A stretch of DNA of 64,000 bases from Phenylobacterium sp. (GTDB taxonomy: Bacteria > Pseudomonadota > Alphaproteobacteria > Caulobacterales > Caulobacteraceae): the NCBI GenBank assembly GCA_020402745.1, contig JADBYZ010000012.1, positions 62,001-126,000 of the forward strand, in the 5' to 3' direction. Below, piece by piece: positions 42,052 to 51,928 of the stretch (the stretch's first letter is position 1; every line of letters starts with the position of its first letter). The notes under the pieces are model-generated. The model was not told the origin of the DNA, ran no database searches, and saw only the letters and a list, made by a program, of their open reading frames with translations. Made by a program: the position numbers and the translations under genes.

Positions 42052-42363
42052 ATGACCAGGCTGACGATCCGCCGCGGCGGCACCAAGCGCCTGCGCGCGA
42101 CCTATTTCACCGATCAGCCGGCGGGGATCGTCCGGAACCTCTCCGGCCTGTCGCTGATCATCATCGACCAGAGCGCCAATATCGCCGCGCCCACGGTTTC
42201 GATCCTGACGCCGGCCAGCCTCGGCCAGATCCAGATTCTCTGGACCGACGACCAGACCGCCGCTCTCAACCGCGGGCTTGGCCGGGTCTGGCTGACCCTC
42301 GGGCTGGAGAACACCAGCGGGGAGCGTGAGGTCCTGCCGACCCTCACGTTTGATGTCGAATGA
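42052..42363 (+). CDS. Hypothetical tail-fibre-module protein
   Basis: A 103-residue beta-type protein: M-T-R-L-T-I-R-R-G-G-T-K-R-L-R-A-T-Y-F, then L-S-G-L-S-L-I-I-I-D-Q. It resembles small structural proteins that precede phage fibre genes, with an immunoglobulin- or baseplate-like look. It overlaps the next start (ATGA). Confidence 0.55.
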   Translation: MTRLTIRRGGTKRLRATYFTDQPAGIVRNLSGLSLIIIDQSANIAAPTVSILTPASLGQIQILWTDDQTAALNRGLGRVWLTLGLENTSGEREVLPTLTFDVE

Positions 42364-42653
42364 CCGCCGCGCTCCAGATCCTGGAGACGGTTCAGTCCCT
42401 CGTCGTTGAAACCGAAGACGGCGCCTTGACCCTCCTCATCGAAGGACAGGGCATCGCCGGGCCCGCAGGCCCCACAGGCCCCCAAGGGCCAGCGGGACCG
42501 CAAGGGCCTGCAACGCCGGCCACCACGCTCACCCAACTTGGCGATGTCACCGTCTCGGCCCCCGCGGTCGGCGACGTGCTGATGTTCACCGCCCCCCAGA
42601 ACCGATGGACCAACTCAAACGCGACCGGGCTGGTCGACGGAGGAAATTTCTAG
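42360..42653 (+). CDS. Short collagen-like fibre protein
   Basis: A 97-residue protein with a Gly-x-y stretch G-I-A-G-P-A-G-P-T-G-P-Q-G-P-A-G-P-Q-G-P near residue 35, then T-Q-L-G-D-V-T-V-S-A-P-A-V-G-D-V-L, the latter a repeat common in phage fibres. It ends exactly where the large fibre begins, so the two probably act as parts of one fibre. Confidence 0.65.
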   Translation: MTAALQILETVQSLVVETEDGALTLLIEGQGIAGPAGPTGPQGPAGPQGPATPATTLTQLGDVTVSAPAVGDVLMFTAPQNRWTNSNATGLVDGGNF

Positions 42654-44195
42654 ATGGCCAACACACTTCGCATCAAACGCCGCGCCTCGGGCGGCTCAGC
42701 CGGAGCGCCAGCCTCGCTGGCCAACGCCGAGCTTGCCTTCAACGAGCAGGACAACACCCTCTACTACGGCACTGGCACTGGCGGCGCTGGCGGCACGGCG
42801 ACGTCCGTCATTGCGATTGGCGGCCCGGGTGCTTTTGTCGGGTTGGCGGGCGATCAGACAGTCGCCGGCATCAAGACCTTCTCCAGCACCATTGGCGGCT
42901 CGATCACTGGCAATGCCGCGACCGCCACCAAGCTGGTGACGGCCCGGTCCCTGGCCCTTTCGGGGGATGTCTCAGGTTCGGCCAGTTTCGATGGATCGGC
43001 CAACGCCACCATCACGGCGACCCTCGCCAATAGCGGCGCGACCGCCGGGACCTATGGTTCGGCCACGCAGGTCTCCCAGATCACCGTCGATGCCAAGGGC
43101 CGGGTTACCCTGGCAGCCGGCGTCGCCATCAGCTTCCCGGTGGCCTCCGTGGCCGGCCGCACCGGCGCCATCACCCTGACCACCGCCGATGTGGCCGAGG
43201 GCGCAAACCTCTATTTCACCGACGCCCGGGTGCGCGCCAATCGGCTAGATCAACTGGCAGCGCCCACCGCCGCAGTGGCTATGAACGCCCAGCGGCTGAC
43301 CGGCCTTGCCGAACCGACGGCCGCCCAGGACGCGGCCACCAAGAACTATGTCGACCTGACGGTTCAGGGGCTCGATCCCAAGGCCTCGGTCAGGGCGGCC
43401 TCGACCGGCAACATCGCAGCGCTGACGGGCACGATGACCATCGACGGCGTGGCGCTCATCGCGGGCAACCGGGTATTGGTGAAGGACCAGACCACGCCAG
43501 CCCAGAACGGCGTCTATATTGTCGCTGCCAGCACCTGGGCCCGGGCAGATGATCTGTCGACCTGGGACGAACATGTGTCGGCCTATCTGTTCGTCGAGCA
43601 GGGCACGATCAACGCTGACGTCGGCTTCCTCTGCACGGTCGACAGCGGCGGCACGCTGGGGACCACAGCCATCGCCTTTGTCCAGTTCAATGGCGCAGGT
43701 CAGGTGGTGGCCGGCGCGGGTCTGACCAAGACAGGCAACAGCATCGATGTGGGTGCTGGCACGGGGATAGCGGTAAGCGCCGACAGTATCGCCCTGAGCG
43801 GCCAGGCTCTGGCGCTGCACAACCTCGCCACCAGCGGCCTGGTCGCGCGCACCGCGGCCGATACGGTGACCGGGCGCACGCTTACCGCCGGTTCGGCCAA
43901 GCTGACCGTCACCAATGGCGACGGCATCGCGGGCAACCCGACCCTCGATGTGAACGAGGCCAATCTCACCCATAACAACATCGGCGGCACGCTGGGCGTG
44001 GCCAAGGGCGGCACCGGAGCCACCACCCTGACCGGCTACATCAAGGGTGCGGGCACAGCCGCCTTCACGGCCTCGGCCACCATCCCCAGCACCGACATCA
44101 CTGGGCTCGGCACCATCGCCAGCCAGGCTGCCAGCAATGTCGCCATCACCGGCGGCACGATCGACAACATCACTCTGGATGGCGGCACCTTCTGA
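42654..44195 (+). CDS. Tail fibre protein
   Basis: A 513-residue Ala/Thr/Gly-rich protein. The start [17 protein letters not shown] matches the head-fibre/tail-fibre N-terminus (shared with the next gene: [11 protein letters not shown]). Repeats of [21 protein letters not shown], and [11 protein letters not shown] are typical fibre motifs. It likely binds the host receptor. Confidence 0.75.
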   Translation: MANTLRIKRRASGGSAGAPASLANAELAFNEQDNTLYYGTGTGGAGGTATSVIAIGGPGAFVGLAGDQTVAGIKTFSSTIGGSITGNAATATKLVTARSLALSGDVSGSASFDGSANATITATLANSGATAGTYGSATQVSQITVDAKGRVTLAAGVAISFPVASVAGRTGAITLTTADVAEGANLYFTDARVRANRLDQLAAPTAAVAMNAQRLTGLAEPTAAQDAATKNYVDLTVQGLDPKASVRAASTGNIAALTGTMTIDGVALIAGNRVLVKDQTTPAQNGVYIVAASTWARADDLSTWDEHVSAYLFVEQGTINADVGFLCTVDSGGTLGTTAIAFVQFNGAGQVVAGAGLTKTGNSIDVGAGTGIAVSADSIALSGQALALHNLATSGLVARTAADTVTGRTLTAGSAKLTVTNGDGIAGNPTLDVNEANLTHNNIGGTLGVAKGGTGATTLTGYIKGAGTAAFTASATIPSTDITGLGTIASQAASNVAITGGTIDNITLDGGTF

Positions 44196-44746
44196 TGCCC
44201 AACACCCTGCGCCACAAACGATCGACAGCTGCGGGCGTGGTTCCGACGACGGCTGCCCTGTCGCTCGGCGAGCTCGCCATCAACACCTATGACGGCAAGC
44301 TGTACCTCAAGAAGAACGTCTCGGGGACCGAGACCGTGGTTGAGATCGGCGCGATCACGTCTGGTGGGGTTATCGCGGCGCTCGGCTACACCCCGGCCAA
44401 CAAGGCGGGCGAGAGCTTCACTGGTGCGATCTCGGTGGCCGGGTCGATCACGGCGACTGGCGACGTGACAGCCTATTCCGATGCGAGATTGAAGACCGAT
44501 GTGGCCGCCATCGCCGGTGCGCTGGAGCTGGTGCGGCAGATGCGCGGGGTCCGGTATCAGCGCCTGGACACCGGCGCGGCAGGCATCGGGGTCATTGCCC
44601 AGGAACTGCGCGTGGTGGCGCCTGAGCTGGTCGCCGAGAACCCGGACGGCCTGCTGTCGGTCGCCTACGGCAATCTGGTCGGGGTGCTGATCGAGGCGGT
44701 CAAAGAACTGGCCGCCAGGGTCGAGACGCTCGAGACGCGCCCATGA
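44195..44746 (+). CDS. Tail fibre with S74 intramolecular chaperone domain
   Basis: A 183-residue protein. The C-terminal about 95 residues form an S74 peptidase/chaperone domain: A-Y-S-D-A-R-L-K-T-D-V (the S-D-x-R-L-K cleavage site, with Ser as nucleophile), L-V-R-Q-M-R-G-V-R-Y, G-V-I-A-Q-E-L-R-V-V and a C-terminal coiled coil V-K-E-L-A-A-R-V-E-T-L. Such domains trimerise fibres and cut themselves off. It repeats the N-terminal motif of the previous fibre, perhaps by duplication. Confidence 0.82.
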   Translation: MPNTLRHKRSTAAGVVPTTAALSLGELAINTYDGKLYLKKNVSGTETVVEIGAITSGGVIAALGYTPANKAGESFTGAISVAGSITATGDVTAYSDARLKTDVAAIAGALELVRQMRGVRYQRLDTGAAGIGVIAQELRVVAPELVAENPDGLLSVAYGNLVGVLIEAVKELAARVETLETRP

Positions 44747-45204
44747 CCCTGCAGTCCTCCGGCGCTATCTCGCTGTCGAATGTATCCGTGGAGCTGGGGC
44801 GCAGCACGTCTGCGACCACATCCCTTGGCGAGGCCGCGGTCCGCACTCTGGCCGGCGTCGCATCCGGCCCGATCTCGCTGTCGAACCTCTATGGGAAATC
44901 CAACGTGTCGTTCACGCCAGCCGGCGGCATGTCAGCTGGAACAGCTGTGGCTCTGGAAGATGTGCGCTCGACTGGGTCTACGATCACGATCAGCTGCTCT
45001 CAGCCTGCAACATGGACCCACAGCAGGACTGGAGGCTTTGCCGGGGCGGCAAACGTCGCGTCCGGTGGCACCGCGAGCTCGATCCGGTTCAATCTCAACA
45101 ATACGACCTTCGCGCCGCGGACTTCGCAGTGGACGGTGTCAGGAACAGCCGGTGGGGTGACCCGACACTGGCTGGTGACGCTGACAGCGGAAGGGCTGGC
45201 TTGA
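44743..45204 (+). CDS. Hypothetical fibre-module protein
   Basis: A 153-residue protein: M-T-L-Q-S-S-G-A-I-S-L-S-N-V-S-V-E-L-G-R, then G-P-I-S-L-S-N-L-Y-G-K-S. The repeated I-S-L-S-N pattern is common in small phage structural proteins. Last gene of the late operon; its stop faces the defence island, with a 12-bp gap. Confidence 0.6.
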   Translation: MTLQSSGAISLSNVSVELGRSTSATTSLGEAAVRTLAGVASGPISLSNLYGKSNVSFTPAGGMSAGTAVALEDVRSTGSTITISCSQPATWTHSRTGGFAGAANVASGGTASSIRFNLNNTTFAPRTSQWTVSGTAGGVTRHWLVTLTAEGLA

Positions 45205-45216
45205 GCGTCGGACGGC

Positions 45217-46176
45217 CTAAATCGCTCCGCCCGTCAGCTCCTCATCCTCGATCGGGATGGGCGAAGCGTTTTGCCCTTCCTCCCATTCGGCATAGGTACG
45301 GCCATCCGGCAGACGCCATGAAACGCGCCCGTTGGCGCTGGCCCCGGTCACCGCCGCAGCAGCTGATGAAACCGATGGGAACATGTAGTCCGAGGTAAAG
45401 ACTAGGGCGTCCTGCTGCTCGAGCAGTATGCCGCTCGTGACCAGGTCAGCCCTCAGTGCAACAGTGCCCTTGGGAATGGTGGGCGTTGTCTTCAGCCTGG
45501 CCCGAGACCCTTTTTTGACAACGATTTCGCCGCTGGGAGTCACCGACATCTGTCCTGCGAACCCTTGGCCGCGGAACTCAAACTGCACGCTTTCCGCCCA
45601 AGACGGCGAAGGGGTGGTGCTCTTGGGCAGGCTGGAAATGTCCCCCGAGACGACCTTGAACAGGTCGCAACCCAGCGCTCCAACCAGGGTCTTGGTCTGA
45701 TCAATGAACTCTTCCATGGCCGCCCTGTCAGGCAGCGGGAGCTTGCCCTCCTCGCCGGCCTTCTGGGTGTTCTGCAACTGCCAGCGGGGGTTCAGGCCGG
45801 CGTCCGCAATCAGGCGCGCTTCCACGTAACGGGCGTGCGACTTGGTGAGGTTCTCGTCCTTGCTGACCATCGCAATGGTCTCGACCCAGAAGGGCTTGCC
45901 GCCTTTCCCCTTGTCGTTGCCGGCGTGGTATTGGAGCCGGTCGGCAACGCATTCGGACTCGCCGATATAGGCAAGGAGCCGATCCGGCTGGGTCTCGTCA
46001 AAGCCGAGCAGCATGTAGACGCCCGGCCGCGCTAACTCGGGAAAGGTGCCGCGCACCTGCTTCATCTGCAGCTTGCGGAAGGCGATAGCCTGGATCGTCG
46101 ACATCGAGATCTGAGCGACCCGGATGCCATCGGGGTCGCCGTCGAGCAGGAAGATGTTGATTGAGCGAGGCCTCAT
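45217..46176 (-). CDS. GIY-YIG nuclease with DUF4357
   Basis: A 319-residue protein. The GIY-YIG region is seen near residues 50-80 as [10 protein letters not shown] and A-Y-I-G-E-S-E (the usual Y-x-G pair), with a downstream E-A-R-L-I-A-D-A as the likely metal Glu. The C-terminal part has the DUF4357 motif [20 protein letters not shown], then W-R-L-P-D-G-R-T. It may be a nuclease acting with the Mod/Res pair, or an accessory. It overlaps the res stop (ATGA) and closes the operon. Confidence 0.8.
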   Translation of the reverse strand: MRPRSINIFLLDGDPDGIRVAQISMSTIQAIAFRKLQMKQVRGTFPELARPGVYMLLGFDETQPDRLLAYIGESECVADRLQYHAGNDKGKGGKPFWVETIAMVSKDENLTKSHARYVEARLIADAGLNPRWQLQNTQKAGEEGKLPLPDRAAMEEFIDQTKTLVGALGCDLFKVVSGDISSLPKSTTPSPSWAESVQFEFRGQGFAGQMSVTPSGEIVVKKGSRARLKTTPTIPKGTVALRADLVTSGILLEQQDALVFTSDYMFPSVSSAAAAVTGASANGRVSWRLPDGRTYAEWEEGQNASPIPIEDEELTGGAI

Positions 46177-49100
46177 GCCGTCTGTCCCGCCGACGCTGAC
46201 CGGCTTAAACCGACCACCTCCATCAGCTTTCCGTAGTCCGTGACGACGTCATACCGAACCGGGTCGGTGGATGCGCGCTGCCCGATTTCGTCGAAGAACT
46301 TCCGCGCGCAGGCGATCTTGGTGGACTCTATCTCGCGCAGCTTGAGCGAGGACATTGTCCCCTTGGTCTCGGCAACGAAGTAGACGTGCTTGACGGTGCC
46401 GACCTTGAACGAGATCGCCCAGTCCGGGTTGTAATCGCCGACAGGGGTCGGAATCAGGAACCCGCGAGGAAGCTTCGCATAGACGACGACCTCGTCGCTC
46501 GTATCAAGCTCCTCCACGAACCTCCGCTCGATATCTGAGTCCGTGACGACGTAGTCGTAGACATGGTTTTTCAGTTTCGAGCCGACCTTGGAGAAGTCCT
46601 GACCTGACTGGTTGGCCGTGAATATGTCGACCTCGTATCTGTCCTCGACACCGTCATAGGCCAGGCGCTCGATGACCATCGTGGCCTTCTGTTCGGAGAT
46701 GATTCTGGAAGCCTCGGCAATGAAATGCTCGGGGTTCTGGCGGAACTGAGCAAAGATGCTTGGCTCCATCCCGGTCAGGATTTGCGCAACGGTCTGACGG
46801 GTGAGATGGGCGTTTTCGGCGACCTTGCCCAGCAGGTCGTACTTCACCTGCGAATAGACGGACCCACCGCTCTCGGTGGTCGTATTGGTCACCTTAAAGC
46901 CGTCGCCCGCCTTGAGCTGATCGTCCGTGATCTCGTCGCTCTGAATGCCTGTTTGGACAGTGTACTGCAGCGGCGTGACCCGGAGCTGGCTATCGAGCGC
47001 ACCGACGCATTTGCGAACGAGCTCGTCGGAATCAAACTCCACCCGATAAACTGCTTTGCGGTTGATCCGGCCCCAGAGCTCCTGGAATTCCTTCTTGTCG
47101 AAGTTGGCATTCAGCGGATTGGTCTTCGGCTTCCGGCCGTCTTCAACCTTCGGCAATTGGGCGTTGCTGAACACGCTGTCGATCAGCTGGAAGACCTGAT
47201 CGGCATAGGGCTTCAGATCATCCGGAAGCGCCGCCAGCGTGCCTGCGGTCTTGGCCTCATGGTAGCCAGCCGCGATCTGGTCAGTGTCATCGGTGTAATC
47301 GTTCTTCACCAGATACCGGTAGATCTGCTTAGCCAGGGCCGGAGTGATCTGGACCGGACCATTATCGGTGGCGACCGTCTTGCCGGTGAAGTAGGCCTCC
47401 GTTGCCTTCCTCGGGCGCGACGACAGGGTATCGGCAATCTCCTTCTGGAGCCCCCCGACAAAGTCCTTGTAGCTCTCGCTGGCCACAACGGTCAGAACGT
47501 TGATGTCGTGTACCACCGCAGGGTGGTCCATGCGATCGCCATCCTGGTTGACCGACAGGCGTAACCCGCGACCGACTTCCTGCCGCCGCGAGATCATGTT
47601 GTCGCTGTGCTTCAGCATGCACATCACGAAGACGTTCGGATTGTCCCACCCTTCGCGGAGCGCGGAGTGGGAAAAGATGAACCGAGTCGCCTCGGCGAAG
47701 GACAGTAGCCGCTCCTTGTCCTTCAGGATCAGATCATAGGCATCCGTGTCGTCGGAATCGACGGACTTCGCCCCTACGTCAGGATTCTTCAGTCGGTTGG
47801 TCTTCTTGTCGATCGAGAAGTAGCCATTGTGGGTCTTGGTGGCGTCGATGCCGGCCAGGTGCTTGCGATAGGCCTCGTTGTCGATCGCCAGCTCCGACAG
47901 GTATTCCGTCTTCAGGAGCTCATATTCCTCCTCGAAAACGCGGGCATACTCTCCCTTTTCGTCCGCCTGATCGTAGTCGCGGTACTTGGCGACCTCGTCG
48001 ATGAAGAACAGGGACAGCACCTTGATCCCTTGGGAAAAGAGCTGCTTTTCCTTGTCGAAATGCGCCTTGATCGTCTCCCGGATCTGGATGCGACGGATAT
48101 CCCGCTCGGACACGTCACCGGTGGCCTCGCCGGCCGACAGGATCACGCCATTGGTGAATTCGACGGTGTCGTTGTTGTAGTCGATCTGGGAGATGGTGAA
48201 GCCGCGGTACTGATCGAGGTCACCGGACAGAGTGAACAGGTCGTCGCGGAATTCCAGCCGGCGGACCTGACGCTTGATCTCGCCGGTCTTGAGCTTGACC
48301 TCCAGCTCGATGCGGGCGACCGGCGCCTTCTTCGAGATGTCGATCCCTTCGAGATAGAGGTAGGCATTGGTGCCAGCCAGGCCGCGGGTCTGGATGCCGC
48401 GCACGGAGATCTTCTTCACCAGCTTCTGGTTATAGGCGTCCAACGCATCCAGACGGTGAACCCGGTTGTGCTGGGTCTTATGGGTCGCTGAATAGCGCAG
48501 GATCATCAGCGGCTTGAACTTCGGCAGGGACTCCGTCGTCGCCTTGCCCTCCATCTTCTGCGGCTCGTCCAGGATCACGATCGGCCGGTTGCTGGCGATC
48601 ACATCGATGGGCCGCCGAGACTGGAAGTCGTCCAGCTCGTCGTAGATCCGGCGGTTGTCAGCACCCCTGGCGGCGAACGCCTGGATGTTTATGACCATGA
48701 CGTTGATGCCGGCGTCAGACGAAAAGCTCTCTAGCTCGTGCAGGCGCTTTGAATTGTAGATGAAGAAGCGCGCCTTCTTGCCGTAGCTTTCGGTGAAATG
48801 GTCCGCGGTGATCTGGAGCGACTTGTAGACGCCCTCTCTGATCGCGATGCTCGGAACCATGATGATGAACTTGGACCAGCCATAGCGCTTGTTCATCTCG
48901 AACATGGTCTTGATGTAGCAATAGGTTTTGCCGGTGCCCGTTTCCATCTCCACGTCGAGGTTGAATTTGCACCCCGCGCTGGCGACCAGGCCGTCGGAGA
49001 TGGGCAGGTTCTGGCGACGCTGGATGTCCTTGATGTTGGCCAGGACCTGAGGCTCGGTCAGCTGAAGGTCGGCGTTCTTGAAGCCTTCCTCAAAGGCGCT

Positions 49101-49229
49101 GGTCTGCGCCTTGCGGCCGGGGTCGATCCTGTAAGCGATGCCACCTGTCATCAGCTGCCCGGCAAAGCAGTCGACGACTGCCTCCACAGCATCAGTCTGA
49201 TAGGGCTGGACCTTGAACTTGAGCTTCAT
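46173..49229 (-). CDS. Type III restriction enzyme-like helicase-nuclease (Res)
   Basis: A 1018-residue protein of the type III Res type. Helicase parts are M-E-T-G-T-G-K-T (Walker A, residues 95-102), [11 protein letters not shown] (DExx motif), R-Y-S-A-T-H-K, and [14 protein letters not shown] (motif VI). The C-terminal nuclease is Y-N-P-D-W-A-I-S-F, then Y-F-V-A-E-T-K-G (PD...ExK). It should translocate or switch on DNA and cut when two unmodified sites meet. I start at [11 protein letters not shown] (ATG 49229), 11 bp after the mod stop; an upstream extension is an artefact. Confidence 0.9.
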   Translation of the reverse strand: MKLKFKVQPYQTDAVEAVVDCFAGQLMTGGIAYRIDPGRKAQTSAFEEGFKNADLQLTEPQVLANIKDIQRRQNLPISDGLVASAGCKFNLDVEMETGTGKTYCYIKTMFEMNKRYGWSKFIIMVPSIAIREGVYKSLQITADHFTESYGKKARFFIYNSKRLHELESFSSDAGINVMVINIQAFAARGADNRRIYDELDDFQSRRPIDVIASNRPIVILDEPQKMEGKATTESLPKFKPLMILRYSATHKTQHNRVHRLDALDAYNQKLVKKISVRGIQTRGLAGTNAYLYLEGIDISKKAPVARIELEVKLKTGEIKRQVRRLEFRDDLFTLSGDLDQYRGFTISQIDYNNDTVEFTNGVILSAGEATGDVSERDIRRIQIRETIKAHFDKEKQLFSQGIKVLSLFFIDEVAKYRDYDQADEKGEYARVFEEEYELLKTEYLSELAIDNEAYRKHLAGIDATKTHNGYFSIDKKTNRLKNPDVGAKSVDSDDTDAYDLILKDKERLLSFAEATRFIFSHSALREGWDNPNVFVMCMLKHSDNMISRRQEVGRGLRLSVNQDGDRMDHPAVVHDINVLTVVASESYKDFVGGLQKEIADTLSSRPRKATEAYFTGKTVATDNGPVQITPALAKQIYRYLVKNDYTDDTDQIAAGYHEAKTAGTLAALPDDLKPYADQVFQLIDSVFSNAQLPKVEDGRKPKTNPLNANFDKKEFQELWGRINRKAVYRVEFDSDELVRKCVGALDSQLRVTPLQYTVQTGIQSDEITDDQLKAGDGFKVTNTTTESGGSVYSQVKYDLLGKVAENAHLTRQTVAQILTGMEPSIFAQFRQNPEHFIAEASRIISEQKATMVIERLAYDGVEDRYEVDIFTANQSGQDFSKVGSKLKNHVYDYVVTDSDIERRFVEELDTSDEVVVYAKLPRGFLIPTPVGDYNPDWAISFKVGTVKHVYFVAETKGTMSSLKLREIESTKIACARKFFDEIGQRASTDPVRYDVVTDYGKLMEVVGLSRSASAGQTA

Positions 49230-49239
49230 GCCGAGCCCC

Positions 49240-51219
49240 TCAGATCGACTTGATGTCGGTGGCGGGAGAGAGCTGGCGGAAGATCTGTTCGACGTTGATC
49301 TTAACAGCGTCCGATACAAAGCCGTTGTCGCGGAAGACCACACGCAGTGGCTCGTGGCCGGCCAACGCCTTTACAAGCTCCTCTGTTACGCCGGTGTCGA
49401 AACATGCTGCCAGGGCGTTGTCGTCGACGAAGAACACGGTCTTGCCTTGCACCGTCTCGCGTCGGATCGGCAGCGTCAGGTCCACGCCCCAATCTACCAG
49501 CACCTGGAACAGCATGTCCTCGGCGGTGCGGCCTTCCTTCACGTTGTCGACCATGTCGAGCAGGTCCGCACGCTTCAGCTCATCTGGGCGGTAATAGACG
49601 TCCTTCATGTTGGACGTGTCCACCTTGAGCACTCGGAAGCCGACATCGCGGTTCCAGTCAGGGTGGCATTCACCTTCGAGAATTTTCTTTCCGGCGCGAC
49701 GGATGCGGTCCTTGCAAAGGTCAGCGATGGTCGAGTAGCCGGCCGCCCGAGCCAAGCTTTCGTCTGCAGTATCTTCCGGAATTTGAACACTTATGCATTG
49801 GCGGTTTCCACCTTGCGTGGCGTTTGCGTAGAAAACTCCATGCGCAGTCGATCCAGAACCGGCGAAGAAATCCATTATGATATCGTCGGGTCCAGAGAGA
49901 TAATTCACTAAAAGGGAAATATCTTTATAGTTCTTCGGGTTCTCAAAGACACGAGATCCATCGAATAACTGCTCAAACTCCAGCGTGGCTGTTTGGGCAT
50001 AGCTATATCTTACAGAAGTTAATACCTGATCATTATTTTCAAACAGGTTTGTTCGAACCCTCGGAACTGTAGTTTCATCTTCCCCAAAGACAATGCGGCC
50101 CCTCTCGACCTCTTCGTCAAAGCGCTTTTTGGTTGGATACCGCCAGCCGCTCTTGGGCAACTTGCATGGTTTTCCTGTGACCGGGTGCAGCACTTCGTAC
50201 GTCGGTCCGCCTCCGCCAGGCCAGTTGATGTTACCATCATCCCGATATGGGCCCTTTTCATCTACCTTGGTAAAACGGGCTAACGGGAGTCTGGCGTCAT
50301 CTTCATCAAATGTCCTGTAAAATTCTCTCAGGGCAGCGGAAATGTTAGACCAGTCCTCACCGTGCTCTTTCCGTAGATCGGAGAATAAATCCCTTACCTC
50401 TTCGACGCCTACTTTCGGTGCTCGGAGCTTAATGTCGTGATCCTTAAGCTCTTGGAGAGATTTTACATAAACGAGCATGTACTCGTGACCTACTGAAAAA
50501 TACTTGGCATCATTCTTACGGTTTCGGTCCCAAACCAAAGCAGCGACGAAATTTTCCTCTCCAAATATCTCGTCCATAATCCTCTTGAGAGAATGGCATT
50601 CGATATCATCGATGCTGACTGCAATGAATCCATCATCCCGCAACAGATTTCGCGCGAGTTTTAGGCGCGGATAAATCATCGACAGCCAGTCAGAGTGAAA
50701 CCGGCCGTTGGACTCAAGATTCGCAACGAGCTTGTTTCCGCCAATGTCAGATTGCATCGACCTTTGGAAAAAGGTGCGCGTGTCTACTGAGAAGTCGTCG
50801 TCATAAACGAAGTCGCCGCCCGTATTATAAGGCGGGTCAATGTAGATTAACTTTATAGATCCCAAGTACGAGACCTGAAGAAGTTTCAGAGCATCAAGGT
50901 TGTCACCCTCGACAAATATATTTCGAGTGCCGTCGAAGTTGATACTCTCGTTCGCTGTTGGACGAAGCGTTTTGGCAATCGGCGCATTCGCTACGGTCAG
51001 AGACTCCCGTTTTCCCGGCCAGTCTAGCCGATACCGCTCTTGCGGCCCCTCTACGATTTGGTCACTCAACTCCTGACGTAGCTGATCGAAGTCTATCGCC
51101 AGACGTACTGCCCCCGTTGCCTCATCGCGCGCCTCGGTCACGCAGCCGGGAAACAGATCGCGGATCTTCGCGACGTTCTCGTCCGTCAGGTTCGGGCTGT
51201 GCATCTTGAGCTTGTCCAT
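49240..51219 (-). CDS. Type III-like DNA methyltransferase (Mod)
   Basis: A 659-residue N6-adenine-type methylase. Motif IV is [10 protein letters not shown] (residues 126-135), motif I comes later as [15 protein letters not shown] (near 450), which is the beta-type order of Mod proteins; the part between acts as target recognition. It marks host DNA and lends specificity to Res. DNA from about 49780 to 50950, mainly this central part, is visibly more AT-rich than its flanks, as if swapped in. The start is ATG 51219; a GTG at 51240 overlaps the previous stop. Confidence 0.9.
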   Translation of the reverse strand: MDKLKMHSPNLTDENVAKIRDLFPGCVTEARDEATGAVRLAIDFDQLRQELSDQIVEGPQERYRLDWPGKRESLTVANAPIAKTLRPTANESINFDGTRNIFVEGDNLDALKLLQVSYLGSIKLIYIDPPYNTGGDFVYDDDFSVDTRTFFQRSMQSDIGGNKLVANLESNGRFHSDWLSMIYPRLKLARNLLRDDGFIAVSIDDIECHSLKRIMDEIFGEENFVAALVWDRNRKNDAKYFSVGHEYMLVYVKSLQELKDHDIKLRAPKVGVEEVRDLFSDLRKEHGEDWSNISAALREFYRTFDEDDARLPLARFTKVDEKGPYRDDGNINWPGGGGPTYEVLHPVTGKPCKLPKSGWRYPTKKRFDEEVERGRIVFGEDETTVPRVRTNLFENNDQVLTSVRYSYAQTATLEFEQLFDGSRVFENPKNYKDISLLVNYLSGPDDIIMDFFAGSGSTAHGVFYANATQGGNRQCISVQIPEDTADESLARAAGYSTIADLCKDRIRRAGKKILEGECHPDWNRDVGFRVLKVDTSNMKDVYYRPDELKRADLLDMVDNVKEGRTAEDMLFQVLVDWGVDLTLPIRRETVQGKTVFFVDDNALAACFDTGVTEELVKALAGHEPLRVVFRDNGFVSDAVKINVEQIFRQLSPATDIKSI

Positions 51220-51232
51220 CGTCGTCGTCCCC

Positions 51233-51928
51233 TCACTCACTCGTGGCCGCCATCGGTGCGCTTGCCCGGGTGAGCCGTTCCATTTCCAGTTTGGCGTCGC
51301 GTAGCTCGGCGTTGATCGCCACGCGTTTGTTGAATTGTTTCTCGCGGTTCAGCCGCAATGTGATCCGCTCGATTTCACGGGTTTGCGCCCGGACCGCTTC
51401 GAGCCGAGCGACACGCTCCTGGATAGCGCCGTCCGTCCGGACCTGGGCTGGCATCATCGCCGTCAGGAGCTTGTCGTATAGTCCCCCGAGGTCGAGGGCG
51501 ACGGGAAGCGCATCTCGCGGCGCACCTTCGCTGGTCCAGTCGGTCGAGAAATACTCGCTGATCACCCACTTCGACGCGTCGGCTTCGCTGGGTCGTTTGA
51601 AGGTGGCCGTCGCGCGCCGCTTACCGGACCAGGTCAGTTCGAAGATGATCGGGAACGGAATAGCCCGGTCGATCGCCCGCAGGATGTCTTCGTTCGGTGA
51701 GCCGGTCCGCAGGCTGATTTCGAAGATCTGGATTTCCGTGACTGCCGAGGTGGCGGCCAGGTTGATGGTCTCAGGGGCCAGCTTGAACCGCCAGACGATC
51801 TGGTCGACCTGTGTGACGAACAGCTGTTTCAGTCCCGCGCTTGCGCCGGCGTGTTCATAGATCTTGTTCTTTGGCAGAACCCGGCCGAACGCAGCACTCC
51901 TGGGATAGTCGAACAGGCCTGCCGTCAT
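51233..51928 (-). CDS. DUF4391 protein
   Basis: A 231-residue DUF4391 protein. It begins M-T-A-G-L-F-D-Y-P-R-S-A-A-F-G-R-V-L-P-K-N-K-I-Y and contains F-E-L-T-W-S-G-K-R-R-A-T-A and a C-terminal coiled coil (R-E-I-E-R-I-T-L-R-L-N-R-E-K-Q-F-N-K-R). The family is small, of unknown function, and usually linked with helicase and methylase genes. The coiled coil suggests it bridges other subunits. Its ATG overlaps the helicase stop. Confidence 0.82.
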   Translation of the reverse strand: MTAGLFDYPRSAAFGRVLPKNKIYEHAGASAGLKQLFVTQVDQIVWRFKLAPETINLAATSAVTEIQIFEISLRTGSPNEDILRAIDRAIPFPIIFELTWSGKRRATATFKRPSEADASKWVISEYFSTDWTSEGAPRDALPVALDLGGLYDKLLTAMMPAQVRTDGAIQERVARLEAVRAQTREIERITLRLNREKQFNKRVAINAELRDAKLEMERLTRASAPMAATSE

